From NCBI GenBank assembly GCA_051000715.1, contig JBPCOB010000162.1, forward strand, positions 1-14,101: a stretch of 14,101 nt of DNA. The letters run 5' to 3'. The notes under the pieces were generated by a model that ran no database searches, was not told the origin of the DNA, and saw only the letters and a list, made by a program, of their open reading frames with translations. Positions 1 through 6,427 of this stretch are shown here, piece by piece (position 1 is the first letter of the stretch; each line of letters opens with the position of its first letter). The DNA comes from JBPCOB01 sp051000715. GTDB lineage: Bacteria; Actinomycetota; Actinomycetes; JALYNC01. Made by a program: the position numbers and the translations under genes.

Positions 1-143
1 CGCCACCTCAAACCGGACAGCCCGCCAGCAGCGCCCCGTCGAACTGAACGGACACCAGGCGCGTCGTGGGCTGGGCGGCCGTGACGGCGCCCGCGCCCGC
101 GTTCAACTCGACGCTCGATCAGGCGCCATAGCCGCCTGCACCG
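1..143. other. No gene recognised at left edge
   Basis: I see no convincing gene here. One plus-strand frame stays open from the left edge to a TAG at 197-199, but its translation is low-complexity, rich in Arg, Gly and Ala, and resembles no family I know. The stretch lies downstream of the Nudix remnant and its hairpin, so it is probably intergenic or the edge of a neighbouring gene cut off by the window. Confidence 0.3.
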
Positions 144-168
144 TCCCGCAGGACGATGGCCTGCGGGA
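144..168 (-). terminator. Hairpin after the Nudix remnant, terminator-like
   Basis: A perfect 9-bp inverted repeat, TCCCGCAGG (144-152) and CCTGCGGGA (160-168), encloses a 7-nt loop. It begins 32 nt past the stop codon of the minus-strand Nudix remnant (stop at 201-203). There is no T-tract on either side. That is common for actinobacterial stem-only terminators but leaves the call uncertain. Its position suggests it ended the Nudix transcript. Confidence 0.45.
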
Positions 169-200
169 GGGCTGGGGCGGACCCAAGACGCCGCGGTAGA

Positions 201-451
201 TCAAGTTCGGGAACGGTTTGGCTGTTCGGCGAGGACAGTGCGCAGGATTTGGTGGACGCTGGGGTGTGCCAAAGCCAGCGCGTCGAGGTCGTGGACGTCG
301 AGCCACCTCAGCTCGTCGTGCTCGTCCGAACATCGGTTCACCGGATCACCTCGCCACTTCTGCACGCTCCAGACGCTCAGATTCGGTCCCTCTGTCTGCT
401 CGTCACCGGGCACGTGTAGCCGCGTCAGCGGCCCAGGATCGTGCACGAGGA
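201..451 (-). pseudogene. Nudix hydrolase, C-terminal remnant
   Basis: The minus-strand frame ending in TGA at 201-203 encodes about 80 residues that look like the C-terminal half of an MutT-type Nudix hydrolase (hydrolysis of nucleoside diphosphate-linked substrates). Characteristic elements are a beta-strand followed by the family pattern EHDELRWLDVHDL and then LALAHPSVHQIL. The first half, including the catalytic Nudix box (GX5EX7REUXEEXGU), is absent. The similarity starts at the equivalent of the strand just after the Nudix helix (VHDPGPLTRL), right next to the insertion sequence. An in-frame TAA lies inside the target duplication, and the flank beyond the element does not encode a Nudix box in any minus-strand frame. 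The fragment should be inactive. The family call rests on pattern memory only. Confidence 0.6.
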
Positions 452-456
452 CTTAG
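452..456. repeat. Target site duplication, left copy (CTTAG)
   Basis: CTTAG directly abuts the left terminal repeat at 457 and is repeated exactly at 2122-2126, directly after the right terminal repeat. A 4-5 bp duplication is usual for IS1380-family insertion. Intact copies on both sides indicate simple insertion, with no later IS-adjacent deletion. Confidence 0.8.
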
Positions 457-470
457 CCTCGATCCGTGGA
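457..470 (+). repeat. Left terminal inverted repeat
   Basis: CCTCGATCCGTGGA matches the complement of 2108-2121 over all 14 bases. Similarity stops beyond this point (TCGATGG against the complement of the sequence before 2108), so the repeat is short, as expected for this family. Confidence 0.85.
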
Positions 471-501
471 TCGATGGCTAATCGTTGGGCGCGTTAACGG
501 A

Positions 502-573
502 GAAAGTGCCTTCTGGGCAAGGAGAATCTGGGTTGTCGACGCCCATGTTCACGCTGCACCGGAAGGCACTTTC
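502..573 (+). promoter_or_regulatory. Hairpin enclosing the transposase RBS and start
   Basis: GAAAGTGCCTTC (502-513) and GAAGGCACTTTC (562-573) form a perfect 12-bp stem. One G-U pair and two G-C pairs (514-516 with 559-561) extend it to 15 pairs. The loop of about 42 nt holds the AAGGAG ribosome binding site (519-524), the TTG at 533 and the ATG at 545. In IS10 and IS50, comparable fold-backs limit transposase translation from transcripts that read in from outside. The same role here is inference, since the native transcription start is unknown. Confidence 0.6.
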
Positions 574-1978
574 AGTGAGACTATCGCAGGTCTGGTCGAA
601 GGCCGCGCCGAAGTTCGATGACGAGCATCTGGTGTCGTTCGCGGGCCTGGTTCCGGTGATGGCGTTGGCCGAGCAGGCTGGCTTGTCGGAGCTGATCTCG
701 GCCAAGGTCGCGATCAAGCAGACCAAGGTCAAGTCGGCGGCGGTGAACCCGGCCGGCAAGCTGACTTCGATCATCGCCGGGATGGCTGCCGGCGCCGACT
801 GCATCGATGATCTGGACGTGATCCGCTCCGGCGGGATGCCGCGGCTGTTCGCGGAGGTCTACGCCTGTTCGACGCTGGGTCAGTTGCTGCGCGAGTTCAC
901 CCACGGCCACACCCAGCAACTGGCCTCGGTGTTGCGGGCGAACCTGGTCAACCTGGTGCAGCATTCCGCGCTGCTGCCCGGCATCGGTGAGCAGGCCTAC
1001 GTCGACATCGACTCGCTGCTACGCCCGGTCTACGGACACGCCAAGCAGGGCGCCAGCTACGGACACACCAAGATCGCCGGGCGGCAGATCCTGCGCAAGG
1101 GCCTGTCTCCGCTGGTCGCCACCATCAGCACGCCCGATGGTGCGCCGGTGGTGGCCGGGATCCGGCTGCGTGCCGGGCGGGCCGGCTCGGGCAAGGGTGC
1201 GGCGTCGATGGTGCGCGAGGCGATCAGCACCGCCCGCGCCGCCGGCGCGGGCGGGGGACTGCTGGTGCGCGGCGACTCGGCCTACGGCAACAGCTCCGTC
1301 ATCAACGCCTGCATCAAGGCCAGCGCCCGATTCTCGTTCGTGCTCACCAAGAACCCGGCGGTCAACCGCGCGATCGCCGGCATCGGCGACGACGCCTGGA
1401 CACCGGTGCACTACCCCGGCTCCGTGACCGACCCCGACACCGGGGAGCTGATCTCCGACGCCGAGGTCGCCGAGGCCCCATTCACCGCGTTCGCCTCCAC
1501 CAAGCGTCCGATCACCGCGCGGCTGATCGTGCGCCGGGTCCGCGACCGGGCCAAGACCGAGGAGCTGTTCCCGGTCTGGCGTCACCACCCGTTCTTCACC
1601 GACAACACCGAACCCACCGCCCACGCCGACATCACCCACCGCCGACACGCAATCATCGAAACCGTGTTCGCCGACGTCATCGACGGCCCGATGGCGCACC
1701 AGCCCTCGGGCCGCTTCGCCGCGAACAGCGCGTGGGCGATCTGCGCCGCCATCACCCACAACCTGCTGCGAGCAGCAGGCACGCTCACCAGCGACCGGCA
1801 CGCCGTGGCTCGCGGCGCGACGCTACGACGGCAGATCGTCGCCGTCCCCGCCCGCCTGGCCCGGCCACAACGCCGACCGGTTCTGCACCTGCCCGCGCAC
1901 TGGCCCTGGGCCGAGCACTGGACCATCCTCTGGCACAAGATCTTCCAGCCCGCGACCGGACCGCCAGCCCTCGCCTGA
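533..1978 (+). CDS. IS1380-family transposase
   Basis: DDE-type transposase that cuts and joins the element ends. From the TTG at 533 it has 481 residues, normal for the family. I chose TTG because AAGGAG lies 8 nt upstream; an ATG four codons later (545) is the alternative, and a TTG at 485 lies before the hairpin and lacks such a site. The N-terminal part is helical and basic. The catalytic core shows YVDIDSLLRPVYGH (Asp near residues 158-160), then LLVRGDSAYGN (Asp248) and a C-terminal helix HAIIETVFADVIDG with Glu376, followed by the family's usual GPMAHQPSGRFAANSAW block. No frameshift or missing catalytic residue is visible, so the enzyme may be functional. It is the only gene of the element. 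Confidence 0.9.
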   Translation: MSTPMFTLHRKALSVRLSQVWSKAAPKFDDEHLVSFAGLVPVMALAEQAGLSELISAKVAIKQTKVKSAAVNPAGKLTSIIAGMAAGADCIDDLDVIRSGGMPRLFAEVYACSTLGQLLREFTHGHTQQLASVLRANLVNLVQHSALLPGIGEQAYVDIDSLLRPVYGHAKQGASYGHTKIAGRQILRKGLSPLVATISTPDGAPVVAGIRLRAGRAGSGKGAASMVREAISTARAAGAGGGLLVRGDSAYGNSSVINACIKASARFSFVLTKNPAVNRAIAGIGDDAWTPVHYPGSVTDPDTGELISDAEVAEAPFTAFASTKRPITARLIVRRVRDRAKTEELFPVWRHHPFFTDNTEPTAHADITHRRHAIIETVFADVIDGPMAHQPSGRFAANSAWAICAAITHNLLRAAGTLTSDRHAVARGATLRRQIVAVPARLARPQRRPVLHLPAHWPWAEHWTILWHKIFQPATGPPALA

Positions 1979-2107
1979 CCCTCCGACCAACAGCCGCAAA
2001 GGCCCGACCGGAAACCACGTGGAACAGCTGGACAGACCAGCAGATCCCCGCTGCCCACACCGCCCATGATCAACTACGTAGACTTTAAATCACAAAACCA
2101 ACCCCGG

Positions 2108-2126
2108 TCCACGGATCGAGGCTTAG
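2108..2126 (-). repeat. Right terminal repeat plus right CTTAG
   Basis: Positions 2108-2121 are the reverse complement of the left end of the element. Positions 2122-2126 repeat the CTTAG found at 452-456. Together they fix the right boundary of the insertion. Confidence 0.85.
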
Positions 2127-2431
2127 TGAGGCCGGACCTACCGAGCGACCCCTCACGTCTGCCGGAGCACACGCTTGACGAGCGGTACTAGCCTCGGGAG
2201 AGCCGTCGTCGTCGCTGTCGAAGACCAGGCACTCGCCGCCAGGCGAGGCAATCTCCTGGCATCTGGGGCCATCAGCGACGTCCATTGCTGAGCGTTGTTC
2301 CCCTTGCAGTAAGGCTGTGCGTTCCAATCCGTCCTTTCGGACGCCACAGGCTACATGCCAGCGAAGCGCACAGCCGATGACATCCTTGGGCGCATATCGC
2401 GGAGCACTCCCGCCGTGGCGCCCGGAGCCTG
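2127..2431. other. Intergenic or degenerate stretch, no recognised gene
   Basis: About 300 bp between the insertion sequence and the ParB-like gene. A minus-strand frame from a GTG at 2347 to a TGA at 2153 gives 64 residues of unfamiliar sequence with no clear ribosome binding site. A 26-codon plus-strand ORF (ATG 2355 to TAG 2435) starts plausibly but is too short to support. The second minus frame reads through into the insertion sequence. No Nudix motif is present, so this is not the missing half of the gene at 201-451. It may be decayed coding sequence. A CTAG-containing site (TGCTAGCGC, 2430-2438) lies at its right edge. Confidence 0.35.
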
Positions 2432-3004
2432 CTAGCGCGCAAGGTAGCCATCGAGGGCAGCTGTGATTAGGGCGCTGCGGCTGGATGCGTTGTGCTGCTC
2501 GGTGAGCCGGTCGAGGACACGCACGTTCTCGTCGTCGAGCCGCAGGTAGACCTGGACGTGCGGCTCGGGGTCGGGTGCGCTGCGTGCGTTTCGGACGAAC
2601 AGTGCGGAGCGCGCGGGCCGGGGCCGGCGGGCGGCGACGAGCTCGCCGAGCCGCCCGGCGGTCGCTTCGACGGCGTCGAGGACGATGTCGGGGAAGGGGG
2701 TGGCGTCGACGTGACGGCGCCGGCGGAGCCGGTCGCGCAGGCTGATCGGGAGATAGGCGATCACACCGCGAGCCGGTTTGTGTGACGTGGGCGGAGAGTC
2801 GCTCTGGGGGCGGCGTCGATGTGCCTTTCGGCTGCTGGTGCTCGAAGAGGGGTCCGGGGCCCGTGTGTCCGGCGCCCCGGGCGGGGCCGTGGCCTCCCGG
2901 AGCGGCTGCAGTCGACCACGGAGCACGCCGCTCCGCCCGAACACGGTGGCGAGGTCGGTTGGGGGCAGGGCCGTGGGCTCGAAGCCGAGCCGGGGTTGGG
3001 TCAC
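2432..3004 (-). CDS. ParB-like partner with two ribbon-helix-helix-like domains
   Basis: 190-residue protein encoded directly downstream of parA. Its GTG start overlaps the parA stop by 4 bp (GTGA), implying translational coupling; that junction fixes the start. Residues 1-75 are Pro/Ser/Arg-rich and probably disordered. Residues 79-116 (strand RGVIAYLPISL, then two helices) and 149-190 (strand HVQVYLRLDDEN, then two helices ending SALITAALDGYL) each resemble an Arc/MetJ-type RHH unit. This suggests a DNA-binding centromere protein that recruits ParA, as in type Ib partition systems, whose adaptors normally have one RHH and dimerise. Two units in one chain would be unusual. Function is inferred mainly from the operon. 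Likely sites are the CTAG palindromes at 4041-4125. Confidence 0.65.
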   Translation of the reverse strand: MTQPRLGFEPTALPPTDLATVFGRSGVLRGRLQPLREATAPPGAPDTRAPDPSSSTSSRKAHRRRPQSDSPPTSHKPARGVIAYLPISLRDRLRRRRHVDATPFPDIVLDAVEATAGRLGELVAARRPRPARSALFVRNARSAPDPEPHVQVYLRLDDENVRVLDRLTEQHNASSRSALITAALDGYLAR

Positions 3005-3939
3005 GCGGTCGCTCTGCTGGTCGCCTGACCGGCTGTTTCGGCGGCGACGAGGCGGTTGAGGACTTCCTCGGCCAGCGCCTGGTAGTCGGCGGCGAGCGTG
3101 CCGGCGCTGGCCGCCAGCGTGCCTTCCTTGCTCGTGCCGGCACGGAGCCGCTCGAACCACTTGGGCGCGTTCAGCACGTCCCGTTCGAGCTCGTGGACGA
3201 GCTGGCCGCGGTTGCGGGCGTCGACCGCGGCAGCTTCGACGTAGCGGATTGCGGTGTCGAACAGCGGTGCCACTCCCCCGAGATCGGTGTGCAGGTCCGC
3301 GCGGGCCTGGGCGGTGATCCGCCGCGCCGTCGAGGTGGTCCCGAACAGCAGCACGCCGAGCAGCTCAAGGTCGGGGTTGTTGTCGCGGGCGGCGAGGAAC
3401 CGTCGTCCGACCTCGCGCAGGCCCTTCCGGCTGGAGGCGTCGGTGCGGGTGGGGATCAGGATCCACCGAGCGGCGACCAGGGCAGCTTCCTGCAGGACGT
3501 CCTGGCCGGGCGGGCAGTCCAGCAGCACGAGGTCGTAGTTGCCGGCGATCCCGGCCAGGCCGACCGCGAGAGCGTTCGCCGCGCCGGCGGCGTTGCGCTG
3601 CCGGCGGGCGTAGAGGGTGGCAGCGAGGTCGTTGAGCTCCTCCCCGCCGACGATGACGTCGAGGTTCGGGCGTACCTCGCGCAGCGGCTGCAGCGGGCTG
3701 CTGGTGCTCAGCGACAGGAACAGCCCTCGGCCTTCGTCGCCCAGACCGGCCCCTGCGTAGCCGAGGTCCTCCCCCAGGTTGCCCTGCGGGTCGAGGTCGA
3801 CGAGAAGCACTCGGTACTCGGCCGCGGCGAGGAGGCCGCCGAGGTTGGCGACCACCGATGTCTTGCCCACCCCGCCTTTGCCGTTGATGACGGCGATGAC
3901 GCGGCGCAGCTGCGGGCGTTCCACGGTGGCGGTGGCCAT
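3001..3939 (-). CDS. parA: ParA-family partition ATPase
   Basis: 312-residue Walker-type ATPase for plasmid or element segregation, or possibly for positioning of the mating apparatus. Deviant Walker A KGGVGKTS at residues 21-28 (signature Lys at 21, P-loop Lys at 26), A' box VDLDPQGN at 47-54, and Walker B LVLLDCPPG with Asp141 are all intact. The N-terminus is short, with no DNA-binding helix-turn-helix ahead of Walker A. This is the type Ib ParA layout, so autoregulation would fall to the partner protein. The start is the ATG at 3939; an in-frame TGA lies just upstream. A GGAAG-type ribosome binding site is present but somewhat distant (about 13 nt). The gene overlaps its partner by 4 bp, and a set of CTAG palindromes lies upstream. 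Confidence 0.93.
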   Translation of the reverse strand: MATATVERPQLRRVIAVINGKGGVGKTSVVANLGGLLAAAEYRVLLVDLDPQGNLGEDLGYAGAGLGDEGRGLFLSLSTSSPLQPLREVRPNLDVIVGGEELNDLAATLYARRQRNAAGAANALAVGLAGIAGNYDLVLLDCPPGQDVLQEAALVAARWILIPTRTDASSRKGLREVGRRFLAARDNNPDLELLGVLLFGTTSTARRITAQARADLHTDLGGVAPLFDTAIRYVEAAAVDARNRGQLVHELERDVLNAPKWFERLRAGTSKEGTLAASAGTLAADYQALAEEVLNRLVAAETAGQATSRATA

Positions 3940-4238
3940 TCGCGGGGGTCACTTCCTTCCCTATCGCGGTCTGTAGTAGCACCTCGCGGGCCTCTTAGCC
4001 GGCAGGCGCGCCGAGCTGCATGCAGGTCCGCTCACGCGGTTGCTAGCACGGGCGGAGGCTGTCGCCATCGCTATTGGCTGTGCTAGAGAGACGGCTAGCA
4101 CTCTCGCGCCGCTGACTGCTAGCGCTGGACACCTGGTCGCTTGTCGACGGCCACCCCATCTGTCGTCGCAAGTCGTGTAGACGGGCGGCGATCTGCCCGG
4201 GGGGTGGCGGCGTTCCGTTCGCTAGCTCGCCGTTCGGC
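3940..4238. promoter_or_regulatory. parA upstream region with candidate centromere/operator
   Basis: This gene-free stretch separates parA from the frameshifted winged-helix gene. It should hold the parA promoter, though I could not assign clear -35 and -10 boxes. Its notable content is the cluster of CTAG-centred sites, annotated separately. One more related copy, CGCTAGCTC (4220-4228), lies 11 nt past the stop of the upstream gene. Confidence 0.5.
4041..4125. repeat. CTAG-centred palindromic sites (candidate parS/operator)
   Basis: Four related 9-mers: TGCTAGCAC (4041-4049), TGCTAGAGA (4081-4089), GGCTAGCAC (4093-4101) and TGCTAGCGC (4117-4125). A partial copy GTAGCAC is at 3976-3982 and an outlier CGCTAGCTC at 4220-4228. 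TGCTAGCA is itself palindromic, and the second and third copies form a perfect inverted repeat, GTGCTAG-N8-CTAGCAC (4080-4101). Core-to-core spacings are 40, 12 and 24 bp. CTAG is rare in GC-rich DNA and in the rest of this window. RHH partition proteins bind short repeats upstream of their operon, so binding by the partner protein is a reasonable inference. Confidence 0.6.
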
Positions 4239-4662
4239 TCAGGCTTGGTCGCGGGCAGCCTGCCGCCGTTCCTCTTCGGCTTGTCGCTGGTGGGCTTGTT
4301 GGGTGGTGGGGCAGAGGGGGTGGGCGAGGCGGTAGACGGCGGCGTTGCGGTGCCGGCCGGTGTGCAGCTGCTCGACGAGGCTGGTGTGCCGGCCTCGGGT
4401 CACGCGGATGAGCAGGCCGGCGTCGATGAGCCGGGCCAGGTGCGCGAGCAGGGTGCGCCGGGCCAGCCCGGTCCGAGCGCCGAGGTGTTCGAGGGCCGGG
4501 GCGGGTGGTGCAGTCGTCGCGGTCGGCGTAGTGCAGCAGGGCGCGGGCGAGGACCCAGGGTGGTCGGTCAGCCCGGGCGGTGGGGGACCGGTGGGGTGTA
4601 GCGGGACGGAATCCCCGCCCCCCCGGCCGGGTGCGGCCGGTCCCGGCCCGTGGCGGAGGCAC
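4239..4662 (-). pseudogene. Small winged-helix protein, apparent frameshift
   Basis: Two adjacent minus-strand frames together give one plausible protein. The first starts at a GTG at 4662-4660 and encodes RADRPPWVLARALLHYAD followed by RDDCTTRP. The reading then has to shift at the GC run near 4494-4505 to continue ALEHLGARTGLARRTLLAHL and LIDAGLLIRVTRGRHTSL, a clear winged-helix DNA-binding segment, ending QAARDQA and TGA at 4239. Removing one base from the CCCCGG run restores a continuous frame. The second frame is open back to an overlapping GTG at 4664, but the protein-like segment there lies in the first frame. The gene follows the rep-like gene by 38 bp in the same direction and is probably an accessory replication or copy-control DNA-binding protein. 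A sequencing error in the GC run is possible. Confidence 0.55.
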
Positions 4663-4700
4663 ACGGGGCTGGCCGTCCGGCCGAGGGCCGCGCTGGTAAA

Positions 4701-5831
4701 TCAGCCGAATCCGATCTGCGTTCGGCATTGGGGGCAGGCGAGGTGACCGTGGATTGGGTGGGGGATGTTGCCGCCGGGGTGTTCGTGGGGGCAGGCGGTG
4801 GGGCCGAGGGTGGTTTGCCAGGTCCATTCCCGGACGAGCTTCTCCTGGGCTCGCATGGCGTCTTCGGTGGCGCCGGGCCGGTCTGCGGGGTCGATGTCGC
4901 GCAGGAGCGTGGCGAGGTAGGCGGCGGGGTGGTCGATGGTGTGGGGGATCGTCCAGTTCCGGGCCCGCAGAACTTCGTTGGCGGCGGTCTGGATGTCTCT
5001 GGGGGTCCAGCCGGCGAGGGCGAAGCGGTGGAGGGCGGTGAGCCGGCGGGGAGAGACGGCGCGGAGCCAGTAGATCCGCTGTTGCAGCCCGGCGATGAGC
5101 CGCCGGACCCGGGGGTCTGCCGGATATGTCCGGTTCGCCCGGTCGGTTTGGCTTTTTTGGGTTGGAGCCCGGCGCGGAGCGCCGGTCCTCGTTCGGTTTG
5201 TTCGGGTGAAGAACTGAAGTTTTGGTGAGGTAGGAGACATACCCGGGCTTACGCCGGGTGGGGTGACATGTCCCACAGCGGGGCCGGTGGGCTGTGGACG
5301 GCGGCGGACGGACAGCAAGGCGAATTCGGCGGCCAGCCGGCGGTGGGCCGAACCGCGGCGCCACGCTGCCAGGCGTTCGGCTCGGGTGAGCACGGAGCGG
5401 CCCCGGACCAGTTCGACAACCAGGTGTAGGCGTTTGAGGGCGTCGCGGGCCCGTTGGATCTGCCGGACCGACATGGCCAGGTCGTCGGCGAGGCGGGTGT
5501 TGGTGGGCCGGCAGTCCCGCCCGGTGGTGTAGTCGGCGTAGCCGGCCATCGCCCGGGCGACCCGGACCACGGTGTGCGGGTCGGCGTGCACCGCCTTGCA
5601 CACGTCTACGCCGGCGGCGACGACGCACCACACCTCCACCCCGGTCCAGTCCGCCCGCGACCACCAGGCCGGCCGGGCCGAGCAGGCCCCCGGTGGGGGA
5701 GTGAGACCGATCGACGTGCGCCGGCCCACTGCGGCGGCCAGCCGGCCGGCCAGGCCGCCGGCGGCCGGCGACAACGACGATGGAGCGGCTGACGTGGCGC
5801 CGGGCAGCGGCGCCTGAGGCGGGGAGAGCAC
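4701..5831 (-). CDS. Winged-helix protein, probable plasmid replication initiator
   Basis: 376-residue protein of a kind found beside partition genes on actinobacterial mobile elements; I infer it initiates replication. Residues 1-55 are low-complexity. Residues 56-90 (WWSRADWTGVEVWCVVAAGV onward) begin the conserved part. Residues 91-160 form a winged helix-turn-helix, with helices around NTRLADDLAMSVRQIQRARD (111-130) and a wing ending VVELVRGRSVLTRAER. Residues about 240-320 are helical and resemble the second half of such initiators. The C-terminus carries a possible zinc site: Cys347, His349, His351, Cys366, Cys369. The GTG start at 5831 has GGAGG 4 nt upstream; this site is buried in a hairpin (5832-5857). 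No Rep catalytic tyrosine or helicase motif is visible, so initiator status is unproven; it could be a transcription factor. Confidence 0.6.
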   Translation of the reverse strand: MLSPPQAPLPGATSAAPSSLSPAAGGLAGRLAAAVGRRTSIGLTPPPGACSARPAWWSRADWTGVEVWCVVAAGVDVCKAVHADPHTVVRVARAMAGYADYTTGRDCRPTNTRLADDLAMSVRQIQRARDALKRLHLVVELVRGRSVLTRAERLAAWRRGSAHRRLAAEFALLSVRRRPQPTGPAVGHVTPPGVSPGMSPTSPKLQFFTRTNRTRTGAPRRAPTQKSQTDRANRTYPADPRVRRLIAGLQQRIYWLRAVSPRRLTALHRFALAGWTPRDIQTAANEVLRARNWTIPHTIDHPAAYLATLLRDIDPADRPGATEDAMRAQEKLVREWTWQTTLGPTACPHEHPGGNIPHPIHGHLACPQCRTQIGFG

Positions 5832-5857
5832 GGGTCCTCCAGGAAGGGGGAGGTCCC
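5832..5857 (-). promoter_or_regulatory. Hairpin sequestering the rep ribosome binding site
   Basis: GGGTCCTCC (5832-5840) and GGAGGTCCC (5849-5857) pair over 9 positions with one central T-T mismatch and an 8-nt loop. On the minus strand the start-proximal arm contains the GGAGG site of the rep-like gene, and the stem ends directly at the GTG (5831-5829). Folding would hide the site and lower translation. Control of initiator translation is a common way to set copy number; that role here is inference. Confidence 0.55.
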
Positions 5858-6107
5858 GAGGGCCGTCAGGCCGCTCTCAGGGCATACCGAAGAAACACGC
5901 AACACGCGTGGCTGCTTGCGGCGGGGGAGGGTTGAGGTACCCTCGGCACCAGGTACTTGTTAGCGCCACCGGCCGCCCTCGCCTCGCCAAAGATGAGGGG
6001 CGGCCTTCGGCATTTCCAGGGGCTGTTGTTCCCCGGTGCCGAAGGTTCTGCCGGTGCGTAGCAGGGCCCGGAGAGGGCCTCTCGGCTACGGCACTTGTAG
6101 GTCTCGG
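5858..6107 (-). promoter_or_regulatory. Long hairpin-rich leader of the rep-like gene
   Basis: This 250-bp gene-free stretch lies between the small RHH gene and the rep-like gene. It contains three stem-loops. The strongest is at 6004-6045: a 9-bp outer stem CCTTCGGCA/TGCCGAAGG, then CC/GG and GGGG/CCCC inner stems. A second at 5971-6005 pairs GGCCGCCCTC with GAGGGGCGGCC (10 pairs, one bulged G). A weaker one lies near 6070-6088. A tandem AACACGC pair is at 5894-5907. No T-tract follows the stems. The region could hold the rep promoter with an attenuator, a terminator after the RHH gene, or part of a replication origin. I see no DnaA box or AT-rich melting region. Confidence 0.45.
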
Positions 6108-6332
6108 CTATCCGGCGATCGGCAGCTCCTCGGCCTGGCGTGACTTCGGCGGCCGCCCGTCGCGGCCGCGGGGCTTGGCCGCCCCGAGCATCCGCAGCTC
6201 CCACAGCTGCTGCGTCGTCAGTCCGGCTTCCGTTGCCTCCACGCGCAGCCGCTCGCGCTCGGCGCGGGTCATGCGGAACGTCATGGCCACATCCCGCTCA
6301 CTGCTGCGAGGCTCGCCGTAGGCATTGGTCAT
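6108..6332 (-). CDS. Small ribbon-helix-helix-type protein
   Basis: 74-residue basic protein. After a short polar N-terminus comes a strand (DVAMTFRMT), a helix (RAERERLRVEATEAG) and a second helix (TTQQLWELRML), the layout of an RHH DNA-binding domain. The tail is rich in Arg, Lys and Pro. Small proteins of this kind act as auxiliary relaxosome proteins (MobC-like), antitoxins or plasmid copy-control repressors, and the sequence alone does not separate these. No toxin gene is adjacent. Its position just upstream of the rep leader fits a repressor of rep or a transfer accessory factor. The start is the ATG at 6332; GGGAG lies 11 nt upstream, a weak fit, and a later start is possible. Confidence 0.6.
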   Translation of the reverse strand: MTNAYGEPRSSERDVAMTFRMTRAERERLRVEATEAGLTTQQLWELRMLGAAKPRGRDGRPPKSRQAEELPIAG

Positions 6333-6427
6333 GGACCAGGATGCTCCCGTGCCTAATCCTGATTCTGGACGGCGACACGCCGACGCTGGCAGGCCAACTG
6401 AGCGACCTGCATTCCTTAGGGTCGGTT

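Larger units (their letters stand above)
457..2121 (+). mobile_element. Complete IS1380-family insertion sequence
   Basis: A 1665-bp element bounded by a 14-bp perfect inverted repeat, CCTCGATCCGTGGA (457-470) and its complement (2108-2121), flanked by the direct repeat CTTAG. It carries one transposase gene filling most of its length, about 76 nt of leader and about 143 nt of downstream sequence. Size, end sequence and transposase type all fit the IS1380 family. Intact ends and an unbroken transposase frame suggest the element is recent and could still be mobile. Confidence 0.9.

Noticed and set aside
2153..2347. 64-codon minus-strand frame as the missing Nudix N-terminus
   Set aside because: No Nudix box or start-proximal strand pattern is present, and the frame ends before the insertion site.
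2782..4086. 434-codon plus-strand open frame
   Set aside because: It lies opposite parA and its partner. The minus-strand ParA motifs are unmistakable, and the plus translation is biased in Gly, Ala, Arg and Val, as expected of an antisense frame in GC-rich DNA.
4222..5664. 480-codon minus-strand open frame
   Set aside because: Most of it is an out-of-frame reading of the rep-like gene, very rich in Pro and Arg. Only its last part overlaps real coding sequence, where it supplies the first half of the frameshifted winged-helix gene.
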